A stretch of DNA of 64,000 nucleotides from Lachnospiraceae bacterium UBA4338 (GTDB lineage: Bacteria; Bacillota; Clostridia; Lachnospirales; Lachnospiraceae), in NCBI GenBank assembly GCA_002393735.1, contig DGTK01000016.1, forward strand, positions 95,522 through 159,521, read 5' to 3'. Both the position numbers and the translations under genes were made by a program. Of this stretch, positions 33,767-43,189 are shown one piece after another. The notes below the pieces were generated by a model. The model did no database searches and had not been told where the DNA came from. It worked only from the letters and a program-made list of their open reading frames with translations. Numbering within the stretch: the stretch's first letter is position 1; each line of letters begins with the position of its first letter.

Positions 33767-35140
33767 ATGAAACATTTTGAGTCAATTAAGAGAATAACAG
33801 TATTGCAGCTTGCCGGCGTAGGCATTCTGGCTAATATCATTGCTTATGCCTATGTATGGTACAAGTATTATATATTTGATGTTCAGGTTGTATTCTGGAG
33901 AAGAGGTAACTGGGTAGTTGTAGGTATTTACGCTATTTTAATTATGTTCTTTATGATGACATATGGCGGTAACAAGATAGGCTATCTCAAACCTTTTGAA
34001 GTCTTTCTGTCCCAGGTACTTGCCATACTGGCTTCCAATTTAATTACATATCTGCAGTTATCTGTAATGGTTGTATGGTTTGCCAATATTAAGCCAATTG
34101 GACTTATGACGCTGGCGCAGATACTCTTTGCGCTTTTCTGGGTATATTTATCCAATTTTATATATCGTAATGTATTCCCTCCAAGAATGCTGCTTCTGAT
34201 TCATGGAGACCATGATACTGAGGATATTAAGAGAAAGTTTGATTCAAGAAAAGACAGATATGTTATTTCCGAACAGATTAATATTAATGCAGGAATTAAA
34301 GTAATTGAAGATAAAATCCTTGAAAGATTTGATGGTGTTATCCTTTGGGATCTGGATATGACTGACCGTAACGAACTTATTAAATACTGCTACGGAAAGT
34401 CCATAAGAGTTTATCTTATGCCAAAGATTCCTGATGTAATCATTATGGGCGCTGATCGAATGAATCTTTTTGATTCACAGATTCTGCTTACCCGTGAATA
34501 TGCAATGACAATTGAACAGAGATTTATTAAAAGATTAATAGATATTGTCTGCTCGTTCCTGTTAATTATAATTACATCACCTATTATGCTTTTAACCGCC
34601 ATCATTGTTAAATTATATGATGGTGGTCCTGTATTCTATAAGCAGGTGAGACTTACAAAGAATAATAAGGAATTTAAGATTATTAAGTTCCGTTCCATGA
34701 GGGTGGATGCCGAGAAAGTTGGCGGTGCTCAGCTTGCCAAGAAGGATGATAAGAGAATCACTCCAATTGGTAAATTTATTAGAGCGGTTCGAATTGATGA
34801 ACTTCCACAGTTGTTTAATATTCTTAAAGGTGATATGACCTTTATTGGACCAAGACCGGAGAGACCGGAGATAGCTGCCAAGTATATTGAAGAGATGCCG
34901 GAGTTTGCTTACAGAACAAAAGTTAAAGCCGGACTGGCAGGTTATGCTCAGGTTTATGGAAAATATAATACGACTCCGTACGATAAGTTAAAACTGGATT
35001 TAACTTATATTGAGAATTACACAACCTGGCTGGATATTAAGCTTATGCTTCTTACATTAAAAGTGCTTTTCCTGCCAGACAGTACAGAAGGAATAGAGGA
35101 AGGACAGACTACAGCAAGCAAGTCTTCCAAGGGAAACTAA
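33767..35140 (+). CDS. Undecaprenyl-phosphate sugar-1-phosphate transferase (initiating enzyme)
   Basis: This 457-residue polyprenyl glycosylphosphotransferase has four N-terminal membrane segments, a central soluble domain, another membrane segment (about 255-285) and a C-terminal bacterial sugar transferase domain. The catalytic domain shows GGPVFYKQVRLTK, IIKFRSMR, the DELPQLFNILKGDM stretch with active-site acids, and FIGPRPERPE. It starts the repeat unit by moving a hexose-1-phosphate from UDP-sugar to undecaprenyl phosphate. Sugar specificity cannot be read from sequence. AAGGAT precedes the ATG. A lysine/serine tail ends the protein. Confidence 0.93.
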   Translation: MKHFESIKRITVLQLAGVGILANIIAYAYVWYKYYIFDVQVVFWRRGNWVVVGIYAILIMFFMMTYGGNKIGYLKPFEVFLSQVLAILASNLITYLQLSVMVVWFANIKPIGLMTLAQILFALFWVYLSNFIYRNVFPPRMLLLIHGDHDTEDIKRKFDSRKDRYVISEQININAGIKVIEDKILERFDGVILWDLDMTDRNELIKYCYGKSIRVYLMPKIPDVIIMGADRMNLFDSQILLTREYAMTIEQRFIKRLIDIVCSFLLIIITSPIMLLTAIIVKLYDGGPVFYKQVRLTKNNKEFKIIKFRSMRVDAEKVGGAQLAKKDDKRITPIGKFIRAVRIDELPQLFNILKGDMTFIGPRPERPEIAAKYIEEMPEFAYRTKVKAGLAGYAQVYGKYNTTPYDKLKLDLTYIENYTTWLDIKLMLLTLKVLFLPDSTEGIEEGQTTASKSSKGN

Positions 35141-35164
35141 AGGTTAATCCGAAGGGGTATAGTG

Positions 35165-36343
35165 ATGAACAAAGAAGAGATTAATTCAAGGTTGATGCTC
35201 CTGACAATATTAAAGGGGTGGAGATTTCTTTTATATGGATTGCTTTTCGGGGCGATGATTTTTTCCGCTGTCTATTATCTTTCCATTCATAATTTTAATG
35301 GTGGGGAAGATTATGAATCCAGGGGAATGATATTAATTGATTATGCCGATGACGTGGAAAAAGCCGGCATATATATCAATGAACTCACCTGGAGTAATCT
35401 TGCCAGTAGCGATCTTGTATACGATAAAGTAGTTCTTGAAACAGATTCTCATCTTCTTAAGGATGAATTAAGAGATAAGGTAACAGTGCTTCTTGAGTCG
35501 GATATTCGTGTTCTGGTAATTAAGGTTAAGGACAAGGACCCGAAGTTTGCACAGAGTCTGTGTCAGGCATATCTTGATGCTTTTATAGAACTTCAGTATG
35601 AATTTGAGGATGTGGATAGTCTTAGAATAATTGATGATGCTGAAGTTGGTAAATCCCAGGCTCCGGACAAGAAGATTCTTAATGTAACAATACTTGGAGC
35701 CATTATTGGAGTGCTTGTGGCGCTGGGAGGCATTATCCTTTATTTTATTTTTGATGATACAGTCAAAGTTCCACATACAATCAGTGCAGAATTTGATGTT
35801 AAATGCCTTGGAACGCTGATAAAAGACTTAAGCAAAGTGAACTTCAAAGCAGATAATATCTATATTGATATGCCATTTAATGTTAAGAGAATGGTAACTT
35901 TTGAAATGGCTATTCTTAAGGATAACATGAGAAGCGTATTTGATACGGGCAAGAAGATAAGACTTGTGGATTTGGACAGACCTAAGGCTAATTCGTATGG
36001 CGTGGATGTTCTTAATCTTGTCAGGAAGGAATTATTTATAGATTACAGACATAAGTCAGACAGAGGCGAAGCTGAAAATATGGATGCGGTTTACGAAAAG
36101 GATGAGATTATTATCTATTCCGAAAGTGTAATCGACAATCCGGTTTGCTTTAATGAGATTACTGAGGATGAAATAGTAATTCTTATGGTTAAGGCTTCAT
36201 CAACTTCCAAGGCTTATATCCATACAATGCTTGATCATCTCAAAGGACTTAATGTGGATGTAGCGGGAATTATTCTTTATGATGCAGATAACTGGCTTTT
36301 AAGCAGTCTTTTCTTCCCAAAGAAGAAAGCGGGAGAATACTAG
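35165..36343 (+). CDS. Second Wzz-like polysaccharide co-polymerase with degenerate kinase-like tail
   Basis: The 392-residue protein has membrane segments at about 19-39 and 177-197 flanking an exposed loop (about 45-165), the YveK/CapA layout. Its C-terminal region (about 215-390) resembles a BY-kinase fold: VKRMVTFEMAILKDNMRSVF parallels the EALRxLRTNL helix and DEIVILMVKASSTSKAY the late strand, but no P-loop is seen. I choose ATG 35165 over GTG 35162 because GAAGGGG is then 7 nt away. With the gene at 30635 this makes two co-polymerases at one locus. Confidence 0.75.
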   Translation: MNKEEINSRLMLLTILKGWRFLLYGLLFGAMIFSAVYYLSIHNFNGGEDYESRGMILIDYADDVEKAGIYINELTWSNLASSDLVYDKVVLETDSHLLKDELRDKVTVLLESDIRVLVIKVKDKDPKFAQSLCQAYLDAFIELQYEFEDVDSLRIIDDAEVGKSQAPDKKILNVTILGAIIGVLVALGGIILYFIFDDTVKVPHTISAEFDVKCLGTLIKDLSKVNFKADNIYIDMPFNVKRMVTFEMAILKDNMRSVFDTGKKIRLVDLDRPKANSYGVDVLNLVRKELFIDYRHKSDRGEAENMDAVYEKDEIIIYSESVIDNPVCFNEITEDEIVILMVKASSTSKAYIHTMLDHLKGLNVDVAGIILYDADNWLLSSLFFPKKKAGEY

Positions 36344-36354
36344 AAGGGGCGGAT

Positions 36355-37155
36355 ATGCAGGTTCAGCTTTTGGTTGCTGCTTTGGAGGCGGACACGAAGT
36401 TACTTACGAATAAACTGAATATTGGTTCTGACTGCGTCATTGTTAATCAGTGTAATGAAGAAAAAAAGGAAGTAACAGAGCATAAGGGATACAGACTTAC
36501 TCTGATAAGTGACACTGACAGAGGCGTAGGCCGTAATCGTAATCTTGCTATTGATAACAGATATACTGACAGCGACATAGTTTTATTTGGCGATGAAGAT
36601 ATTACCTATGAAGATGGTTATGCAGACAGAATCATCAAAGCCTTTGAGACTAATCCAAAGGCGGACATTATTTTATTTAATGTCAGGGTATGTGATGAAA
36701 GACGTACTTACTGGAATGAGGGAGTAAAGAAATTAAGTTTTTATAACGTAGGCAGGTATCCGGCATACAGTATAGCCATTAGAAATTCAAGCCTTACCAA
36801 AAGCAAAATAAGATACAGCATTTTATTTGGCGGAGGCGCCAAATACAGTAACGGTGAAGATTCAGTATTCCTGATGGAGGCATATAAAAAAGGACTTAAA
36901 ATATATACCTCTCCTGAAGTCATAGGAGAAGAAGAGAAAAGAGAATCCACATGGTTTAAGGGATATAATGAAAAATTCTTTTTTGACAGAGGTGTACTTT
37001 TCGCATTCCTTTACGGACCATGGGCTAATGTATGGGCACTTAGATTTGTCCTGACAAAAAAGGAAATGTTTAAGGATGGTCAGATTAGTCGTAAGTCAGC
37101 CTATAAGCTTATTAAGGATGGCATAAAGCAGGGTAAGGCAGAGAGGGATAAGTAG
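36355..37155 (+). CDS. Glycosyltransferase, GT2-like
   Basis: The 266-residue protein begins with an abbreviated nucleotide-binding strand, then RGVGRNRNLAI and the acidic FGDEDITY motif near residue 80, which replaces the usual DxD, and later GGGAKYSNGEDSVFLMEAYKKG, typical of the acceptor-side ED in GT2 proteins. It is a single cytosolic domain. It follows the second co-polymerase by 11 nt (ribosome binding site AAGGGGCGG) and its stop overlaps the polymerase start. The donor sugar is unknown. Confidence 0.75.
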   Translation: MQVQLLVAALEADTKLLTNKLNIGSDCVIVNQCNEEKKEVTEHKGYRLTLISDTDRGVGRNRNLAIDNRYTDSDIVLFGDEDITYEDGYADRIIKAFETNPKADIILFNVRVCDERRTYWNEGVKKLSFYNVGRYPAYSIAIRNSSLTKSKIRYSILFGGGAKYSNGEDSVFLMEAYKKGLKIYTSPEVIGEEEKRESTWFKGYNEKFFFDRGVLFAFLYGPWANVWALRFVLTKKEMFKDGQISRKSAYKLIKDGIKQGKAERDK

Positions 37156-38222
37156 TGCTCGTTTATTTAAGCTTAACAATTATTACCATAGCACTGGCAG
37201 TCTTTGTTAACAAAGAAGATGTTAAGCTGGGACAGTCCAAAGCAAAGGCAAGAGATCTTGTTTTCCTTGCATGGATATTTACAGCACTTGTTGTCATATC
37301 TGCCGGAAGAATTGCAATTGGCATAGATTACTGGGATTATACTGAAGTTTTCAGCCTCATTATGCAGGGAAGAGAAGTATCAACAGAACCTGTATTTAAT
37401 GCCTTTGTCAAAATCTGCTACTTCCTTTTTGGCTTTGGGAATTATAAATCCATATTTATCATATTCTCCTTTGTGACTATATTTTTCTTTTTAAAGGGAA
37501 TATATGATCAAAGCGGCGATTTTGCCTGGTCGTTTATGTTATTTATGGCCTTTGGATATTATTTTTCCTCATTTAATACCATAAGATATTATTTCGCACT
37601 TGCCATATGTTTTTATGCAATTAAATTCCTGATTAAGAAGGATTATGCAATATTTGTAATAAGCGTGCTTCTGGCGGCAACCATGCATAAAGCGCTGCTT
37701 AGTGTGTTGATTTTATATCCCCTTGGGATGATTAAATATAAGAAGTGGTCCATTCCGGTTGTGGGTTTGGCAGTAGCGAGCCTTTTTGTGCTTCAGGGTT
37801 TCTACAGAAGAATAATATTTATGTTTTATCCTTTCTATGAGGGTTCGTCATATGACGTGGTGGATATATCATATACTAATATTGCAAGATGTGTTGCAGT
37901 GCTGATTCTGGGACTTATTGTTTATAAGTGGGCAATAAAGGACAACGAAGCCAATAAGGTTTATTTTAAGTTGAATATTGTGGCTTTGATTATATACACC
38001 TGCTGTAATTTTGTGCCGAATGTTTCAAGAATAGGTACAATGTTGACCATATTCCAGATTATTCTTATTCCGAATCTTATTAAGGCAGTTAAGATTAAGC
38101 CAATAAGAATATGTCTTTATGTAGGTACGGTTTTGGCGGCAGCAGTTTATTATTATTTATTTATGAAGACAGCCGCTGACCCGAATGTGGCGATACTTCC
38201 GTATGAAAGTTGGATATTTTAA
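37155..38222 (+). CDS. EpsG-family polysaccharide polymerase
   Basis: The 355-residue protein has about nine to ten membrane segments. It carries the EpsG-family middle region: GIDYWDYTEVF, then SFNTIRYYFALAICFYAIKF and TMHKALLSVLILYPLG, with His and Arg residues in loops as expected for a Wzy-like polymerase. It joins lipid-linked repeat units on the outer face of the membrane. The start is GTG 37155, overlapping the previous stop by one base, with GAGGGAT 8 nt before it. No other Wzy candidate is seen in the locus. Confidence 0.85.
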   Translation: MLVYLSLTIITIALAVFVNKEDVKLGQSKAKARDLVFLAWIFTALVVISAGRIAIGIDYWDYTEVFSLIMQGREVSTEPVFNAFVKICYFLFGFGNYKSIFIIFSFVTIFFFLKGIYDQSGDFAWSFMLFMAFGYYFSSFNTIRYYFALAICFYAIKFLIKKDYAIFVISVLLAATMHKALLSVLILYPLGMIKYKKWSIPVVGLAVASLFVLQGFYRRIIFMFYPFYEGSSYDVVDISYTNIARCVAVLILGLIVYKWAIKDNEANKVYFKLNIVALIIYTCCNFVPNVSRIGTMLTIFQIILIPNLIKAVKIKPIRICLYVGTVLAAAVYYYLFMKTAADPNVAILPYESWIF

Positions 38223-38998
38223 TGAAATTCAGTATTATCACAGTTACATATAATGCAGGAGATCTTCTCGGTGAGACCATCAAAAATATTCTTAGTCAGA
38301 CTTATGAAAATATAGAAGTTGTGATTAAGGACGGACGTTCTACGGACCATTCCCTTAAGAATGTGCCCATAAGCGAGAAGGTTGTCTTAAGAATAGATGA
38401 TGATAAGGGCATTTATGACGCCATGAATCAGGCGGTTTCCATGGCAAAAGGCGACTATGTTATCTTTATGAATGCCGGCGACAGATTCTATGATAATGAT
38501 GTGCTTCAAAAAGTGAGTGATGCTATAGATGCGAATCCCGGAAGAGGAATATATTACGGCGACACCTATTTCAGACCATCAAAGTCGGTAGTAAGTATGC
38601 CATCCAAAATCACTCCCGGAATATGTTACAGACATATTCCCTGCCACCAGTCATGTGTATTTGCAAGGAGTTTGTATGAGGACGGGGGTTTTGACCTGGA
38701 GTACCAAATCAGGGCCGATTATGAATTTTTTTTGCGAAACTACTTCGTGAAAAAGATTAATCCGTGTTACTTAAATACGGTAATAGCGGACTATGAAGGC
38801 GGCGGATATTCAGCAACACATCTTGAGCAGGATGCAAAGGAACACAAGATAATTACGGAGAAATATTTTACCAAAGGTCAGCTCTTTGGACAGAAAATGT
38901 TTGCAATATTTACTCTTCAGTCCCTTCGTAAGAAACTGGCTTATGATGATAAATATAAAGAATCATATGACAAAATGAAGAAGATGATTCAGAAATAA
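38222..38998 (+). CDS. Family 2 glycosyltransferase (WcaE-like)
   Basis: I place the start at ATG 38222, part of a TAATG stop-start overlap, rather than TTG 38210. The 258-residue protein has SIITVTYNAGDLLGETI, KDGRSTD, the segment GIYDAMNQAVSMAKGDYVIFMNAGD and the DxD region, closely following the GT2 group that includes WcaE-type colanic acid transferases. The conserved PCHQSCVF and RADYEFFLR segments are in place. It is cytosolic; the sugar is unknown. Confidence 0.85.
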   Translation: MKFSIITVTYNAGDLLGETIKNILSQTYENIEVVIKDGRSTDHSLKNVPISEKVVLRIDDDKGIYDAMNQAVSMAKGDYVIFMNAGDRFYDNDVLQKVSDAIDANPGRGIYYGDTYFRPSKSVVSMPSKITPGICYRHIPCHQSCVFARSLYEDGGFDLEYQIRADYEFFLRNYFVKKINPCYLNTVIADYEGGGYSATHLEQDAKEHKIITEKYFTKGQLFGQKMFAIFTLQSLRKKLAYDDKYKESYDKMKKMIQK

Positions 38999-40272
38999 TG
39001 GATAAAAAAATGAGAGTACTGTGGGTATGTAACCGTCCGGTTGCATCGGTGTCAAAAGATAATAATAAATCCATAACCAATAAAGAAGGATGGCTGGATA
39101 CTCTTTTTGAAATGCTGGATAATAATTCAGAAATAGAAATGGGATTGTGCCATGCAGATGAGGGGGCTGAGAATAATTATGCGTCCGGGTCTGTAAAGGT
39201 TTATACGGTTAGAGAAAATTATAATAATCTTCATGTTTATGAGGACAGATTAGAGAGCAGATTTAAGGAAATATATGAGGATTTCAGGCCTGATATTGTG
39301 CATATATTCGGAACGGAATATCCTCATACATTAGGCGCTGTTAAGGCTATCGAAAATAAGGATAAAGTACTTATTTCACTTCAGGGAATCTGCGAGAAAT
39401 GTGCAGAGCATTATCTGGATTTTCTGCCGAAGAGTGCAATTAATCATCTTACATTAAGAGATGTGCTTAAGGGAGATACTTTAAAGAAGCAAAAGAAACA
39501 TTTCATGGGCAGGGCCGAAAATGAAAAGAAGGCTTTGAAAGAGGCCATGAATGTTACAGGCAGAACTGAGTTTGACAGGGAATATTCTAAAGAAATAAAT
39601 AAGGATGCCAGATATTTTTATCTGGGAGAAACCCTTAGAAATGTATTCTACCAGGGTGATGTATGGAATGAAGAAAATATTGATAAGCATGTGATTTATT
39701 TTAGTCAGGGTAATTATCCGATTAAGGGACTTCATGTAATGCTTGAAGCGCTTAATGAGGTGGTTAAGGTTTATCCGGATACCGTGCTTAAGGTTGGCGG
39801 CGATATAATTACCGGAGGAACTTTAAAGAAGAATCTGTTAATTGGTGCCTATGGCAGTTATATAAAGAAATATATAAAGAAGAATAATCTTGGCGGTAAT
39901 GTGGAATTTACAGGTAATATTCCGGCAGATAAGGTTAAGGAGAATCTCCTTTCTTCTTCAGTTTTTGTTTCTGCGTCCGTTATAGAGAATTCACCTAACA
40001 GCGTGGCTGAAGCCATGATACTTGGGGTTCCTGTTATCTCTTCCTGTGTTGGAGGAGTTCCAAGCATAATGATGAAAGATGTGGACGGCAGATTTTTCGA
40101 TAGCGGTGATAAGGATATGCTCGCTGAGGAGATAACTGATTTATTTAAAAAGAAAGATTTAGGTCACGTTAAGGATATGATTGTTAATGCCAGAAACAGG
40201 GCAGCAGGCGATCACAACAGCCAGACCAATTATGAAACTTTGCTTGATATATATAAGGAGATTGACTCTTAA
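38998..40272 (+). CDS. Family 4 glycosyltransferase
   Basis: The 424-residue protein has a GT-B fold: an N-terminal acceptor domain with VLWVCNRP and DIVHIFGTEYPH, and a C-terminal GT1-type domain with FSQGNYPIKGLHVMLEAL, VEFTGNIPADKV and the SVIENSPNSVAEAMILGVPVIS donor-binding loop (the E-x7-E site). It starts in a TAATG overlap with the preceding gene. A stretch at about 130-190 is Lys-rich. It is a cytosolic nucleotide-sugar transferase of unknown sugar. Confidence 0.88.
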   Translation: MDKKMRVLWVCNRPVASVSKDNNKSITNKEGWLDTLFEMLDNNSEIEMGLCHADEGAENNYASGSVKVYTVRENYNNLHVYEDRLESRFKEIYEDFRPDIVHIFGTEYPHTLGAVKAIENKDKVLISLQGICEKCAEHYLDFLPKSAINHLTLRDVLKGDTLKKQKKHFMGRAENEKKALKEAMNVTGRTEFDREYSKEINKDARYFYLGETLRNVFYQGDVWNEENIDKHVIYFSQGNYPIKGLHVMLEALNEVVKVYPDTVLKVGGDIITGGTLKKNLLIGAYGSYIKKYIKKNNLGGNVEFTGNIPADKVKENLLSSSVFVSASVIENSPNSVAEAMILGVPVISSCVGGVPSIMMKDVDGRFFDSGDKDMLAEEITDLFKKKDLGHVKDMIVNARNRAAGDHNSQTNYETLLDIYKEIDS

Positions 40273-41433
40273 ATGACATTAACCTTTGTGTCCAATTATA
40301 TTAATCATCATCAGCTTCCAGTAGCTGAATATATGTATGATAAATTAGGCGATGGTTATCATTTCATACAGACAGAGGAAGTGGAAGAAGAGAGAGTTTC
40401 ACTTGGATGGCAGGCAGATTTCAATCTTCCATATCTGGTCAAGTCCTATGAAGATGAGGACAGGGCAAGAAAGCTGATTGCAAACAGCGACATAGTTTTA
40501 ATGGATGACTGTGTATCGGAAGATTATATAAATGACAGAATTGAAGCAGGTAAAATCGTAATCAGACTTGCTGAAAGATGTTATAAAGAAGGTCAGTGGA
40601 AAGCCATAAGTCCAAGAGGCCTTATATATAAAAATAAGGTTCATACCAAAAGAGCGGACAAGCCTGTTTACCTTCTGTGTGAAGGCGGCTATGTGGCTGA
40701 TGATTATGAAATATTCAAAGCCTACAGAGGTAAGAGATATAAGTGGGGATATTTTCCTGAGTTCAGGGAATGTACCTATGACAAAGATGACAGTAAGTTT
40801 AATATACTCTGGGCCGGAAGACTGATAGACTGGAAGCATCCGGAGATAGCGATAAAGGGTGCTAAGTATCTTAAGGAAAAGTGCGTTGATTTCAGTCTTG
40901 ATATTGTTGGAACAGGTAACTTGGGCGATTCTTTAAAAAAAATGGTCAGGGAACTTGGACTTGAAGATAAGGTGACATTTTCAGGAAGCCTCCCTTATAA
41001 AGAAGTTAGGGAAAGAATGCTTAAAAGCCAGATTTTACTATGCACAAGCGACTATGAAGAAGGCTGGGGAGCTGTTATAAATGAAGGACTTAATTCAAGA
41101 TGCGCAGTGCTGGCAAGCCATGCAATGGGCGCGACTCCATATCTTATTAAGCATGAGAAAAACGGCCTTGTATTTAAGAGTGAAGATCAGAATGATTTTA
41201 ATGATAAATTATATGCCCTGGCGACGGATGCAAATTATAGAAGAGCATTAAGCGATGAGGGATATAATACCATTGCAAGTCTCTGGAATGCGAATGTTGC
41301 AGCTGAGAGGTTACTTGATTTCGCCAAAGGGCTTATGAATGGAGAAATAAAAGAATATGAAGATGGGCCAATGAGTGTGGCCGAAGCCATACATCAAAAT
41401 AAGATGTACGACCATCTTGTAAATAAGGGATAA
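40273..41433 (+). CDS. Family 4 glycosyltransferase
   Basis: The 386-residue GT-B protein starts directly after the previous stop (TAA-ATG), with AAGGAG about 12 nt before it. The N-terminal domain begins TFVSNYINHHQLPVAEYM. The C-terminal domain holds NILWAGRLIDWKHPEIAIKG, VTFSGSLPYKEV and SDYEEGWGAVINEGLNSRCAVLAS, the standard donor site of family 4. It is cytosolic. The pairing of two tandem GT4 genes suggests two successive sugars in the repeat unit. Sugar identities are unknown. Confidence 0.88.
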   Translation: MTLTFVSNYINHHQLPVAEYMYDKLGDGYHFIQTEEVEEERVSLGWQADFNLPYLVKSYEDEDRARKLIANSDIVLMDDCVSEDYINDRIEAGKIVIRLAERCYKEGQWKAISPRGLIYKNKVHTKRADKPVYLLCEGGYVADDYEIFKAYRGKRYKWGYFPEFRECTYDKDDSKFNILWAGRLIDWKHPEIAIKGAKYLKEKCVDFSLDIVGTGNLGDSLKKMVRELGLEDKVTFSGSLPYKEVRERMLKSQILLCTSDYEEGWGAVINEGLNSRCAVLASHAMGATPYLIKHEKNGLVFKSEDQNDFNDKLYALATDANYRRALSDEGYNTIASLWNANVAAERLLDFAKGLMNGEIKEYEDGPMSVAEAIHQNKMYDHLVNKG

Positions 41434-41437
41434 AAAG

Positions 41438-43183
41438 TTGAAAAAGATTTTAAATAAAATTTTTATATTGCTTGATAAGAAGCAGAAACGATTCATGATT
41501 GTCCTTGTGATAATGATGTTAATCGGAGCGATTCTTGAGGCCTGCTCAGTGGCTGTAATTATTCCGGTTATTAATATCATTATTGATAAGGATGCAATCG
41601 AGAGCAGCCGTATAATGTCCAGGGTTTTTGAACTATCGCATATTTCGGATGTGAAGGTTTTTGCTGTTCTTGTAATGGTGCTGCTTATTCTTATGTTCGT
41701 TATAAAGAATATCTATCTCTATATTCAGCAGAAGGTTCTTTATAATTACATTTATACCAATCAGTTCTCTACATCTGAGAGAATGATGCGTAATTATATC
41801 AGGAGAAATTATGAATATTTCCTGACTGCTGATACTGCTGTTATTCAAAGAACAATCACATCAGATGTTAATAATATGTATGCGCTTATACTCTCACTTC
41901 TTACGCTGGTTTCAGAGGTGATAGTTTTTATTGCGCTTGCTGTATTCCTTCTTTTTACAGACTGGAGAATGACAGCTTTTGTTGCGACTCTTCTTGCAGT
42001 AACACTTCTTGTTATCAAGATTGTTATTAAGCCTATGATGTATAAGGCAGGCAAGGATAATCAGGATTATTACAGCTCATTATTTAAGTGGATAAATGAA
42101 AGTGTTACCGGTATCAAGGATATCAAAATCGGCGGCCGCGAGCGCTTTTTCGTAAATGAATATATAAGATATGGTACGGGCTATGTTGATGCTGTACAAA
42201 AATATACGCTTTACAGTAATGTGCCAAGACTGATAATCGAAGTTGTATGTATTTCAGGTATGGTTTTATATTTTATTTTCCTGTATCTTACAGGTCAGAA
42301 TTCAGAAGCCATATTAAGCGTGCTCGGCGCTGTTGGTGTAGCTCTTGCAAGACTTATGCCATGTGCCAACAGAATTAATAATCAGCTTAATAATATTGCA
42401 TATTTTGAGCCATTTTTAATGGGTGTATCTGACAACCTTCAGGATGAAATAAGTGGTGAGAATACAGACCTTTCTGTGATTGATATTCCTAAGGAAAAAC
42501 TGGAAATCAAAAATGGAATTGAACTTAAGAATATCTGCTATAAGTATCCTGAAACCAGCAAATATATATTACAGGATGCTTCGATAGAAGTTAAGGTTGG
42601 AGAAGCTATTGGTATTGTTGGAACAACCGGAGCCGGTAAGTCCACAATTGTGGATGTTATGCTGGGACTTCTTCATCCTGAAAAAGGACAGGTCCTTGCT
42701 GATGGAAAAGATGTTTTGACTAAAGAAAACTATCGTAAATATCTTAAGAATATTGGTTATATTCCTCAGAACATTTTTATGCTTGATGATACGATAAAAC
42801 ATAATATTGCATTTGGTGTTCCTGATGATGAAATAGATGAAAAGAGACTTTGGGAAGTAATCAAAGAAGCCCAGCTGGAGGATTTTATCAAAGGAAGAGA
42901 AGATGGACTCGATGCCAATATAGGCGAAAGAGGTATTCAGATTTCCGGCGGACAGAGACAGAGAATCGGTATTGCAAGGGCATTATATGATGATCCGGAA
43001 GTGCTGGTACTTGATGAGGCTACATCGGCCCTTGATGGTGAAACAGAGAAGGCTGTCATGGAATCCATTAATATTCTTCATGGAAAGAAGACCCTGGTTA
43101 TCATAGCTCACAGATTACAAACCATAGAAAAATGCGACCACGTTTACAGAATTGAAAACGGGGTAGCAACCAAGGAGAGATAA
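41438..43183 (+). CDS. ABC exporter, PglK/MsbA-like lipid-linked oligosaccharide flippase candidate
   Basis: The 581-residue protein fuses a six-helix ABC type 1 membrane domain (about 20-310) with an ATPase (about 345-581). The ATPase has Walker A GTTGAGKST at 395-403, the signature ISGGQRQRIGIARAL and Walker B VLVLDEATSALD. The membrane domain contains TGIKDIKIGGRERFF, a feature seen in PglK-type flippases. No Wzx-type flippase is evident in the locus, so this protein is the best candidate for moving the lipid-linked unit outward. The start is TTG 41438 with AAGGGAT upstream; the alternative would lose the first helix. Confidence 0.85.
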   Translation: MKKILNKIFILLDKKQKRFMIVLVIMMLIGAILEACSVAVIIPVINIIIDKDAIESSRIMSRVFELSHISDVKVFAVLVMVLLILMFVIKNIYLYIQQKVLYNYIYTNQFSTSERMMRNYIRRNYEYFLTADTAVIQRTITSDVNNMYALILSLLTLVSEVIVFIALAVFLLFTDWRMTAFVATLLAVTLLVIKIVIKPMMYKAGKDNQDYYSSLFKWINESVTGIKDIKIGGRERFFVNEYIRYGTGYVDAVQKYTLYSNVPRLIIEVVCISGMVLYFIFLYLTGQNSEAILSVLGAVGVALARLMPCANRINNQLNNIAYFEPFLMGVSDNLQDEISGENTDLSVIDIPKEKLEIKNGIELKNICYKYPETSKYILQDASIEVKVGEAIGIVGTTGAGKSTIVDVMLGLLHPEKGQVLADGKDVLTKENYRKYLKNIGYIPQNIFMLDDTIKHNIAFGVPDDEIDEKRLWEVIKEAQLEDFIKGREDGLDANIGERGIQISGGQRQRIGIARALYDDPEVLVLDEATSALDGETEKAVMESINILHGKKTLVIIAHRLQTIEKCDHVYRIENGVATKER

Positions 43184-43189
43184 ACAGCA

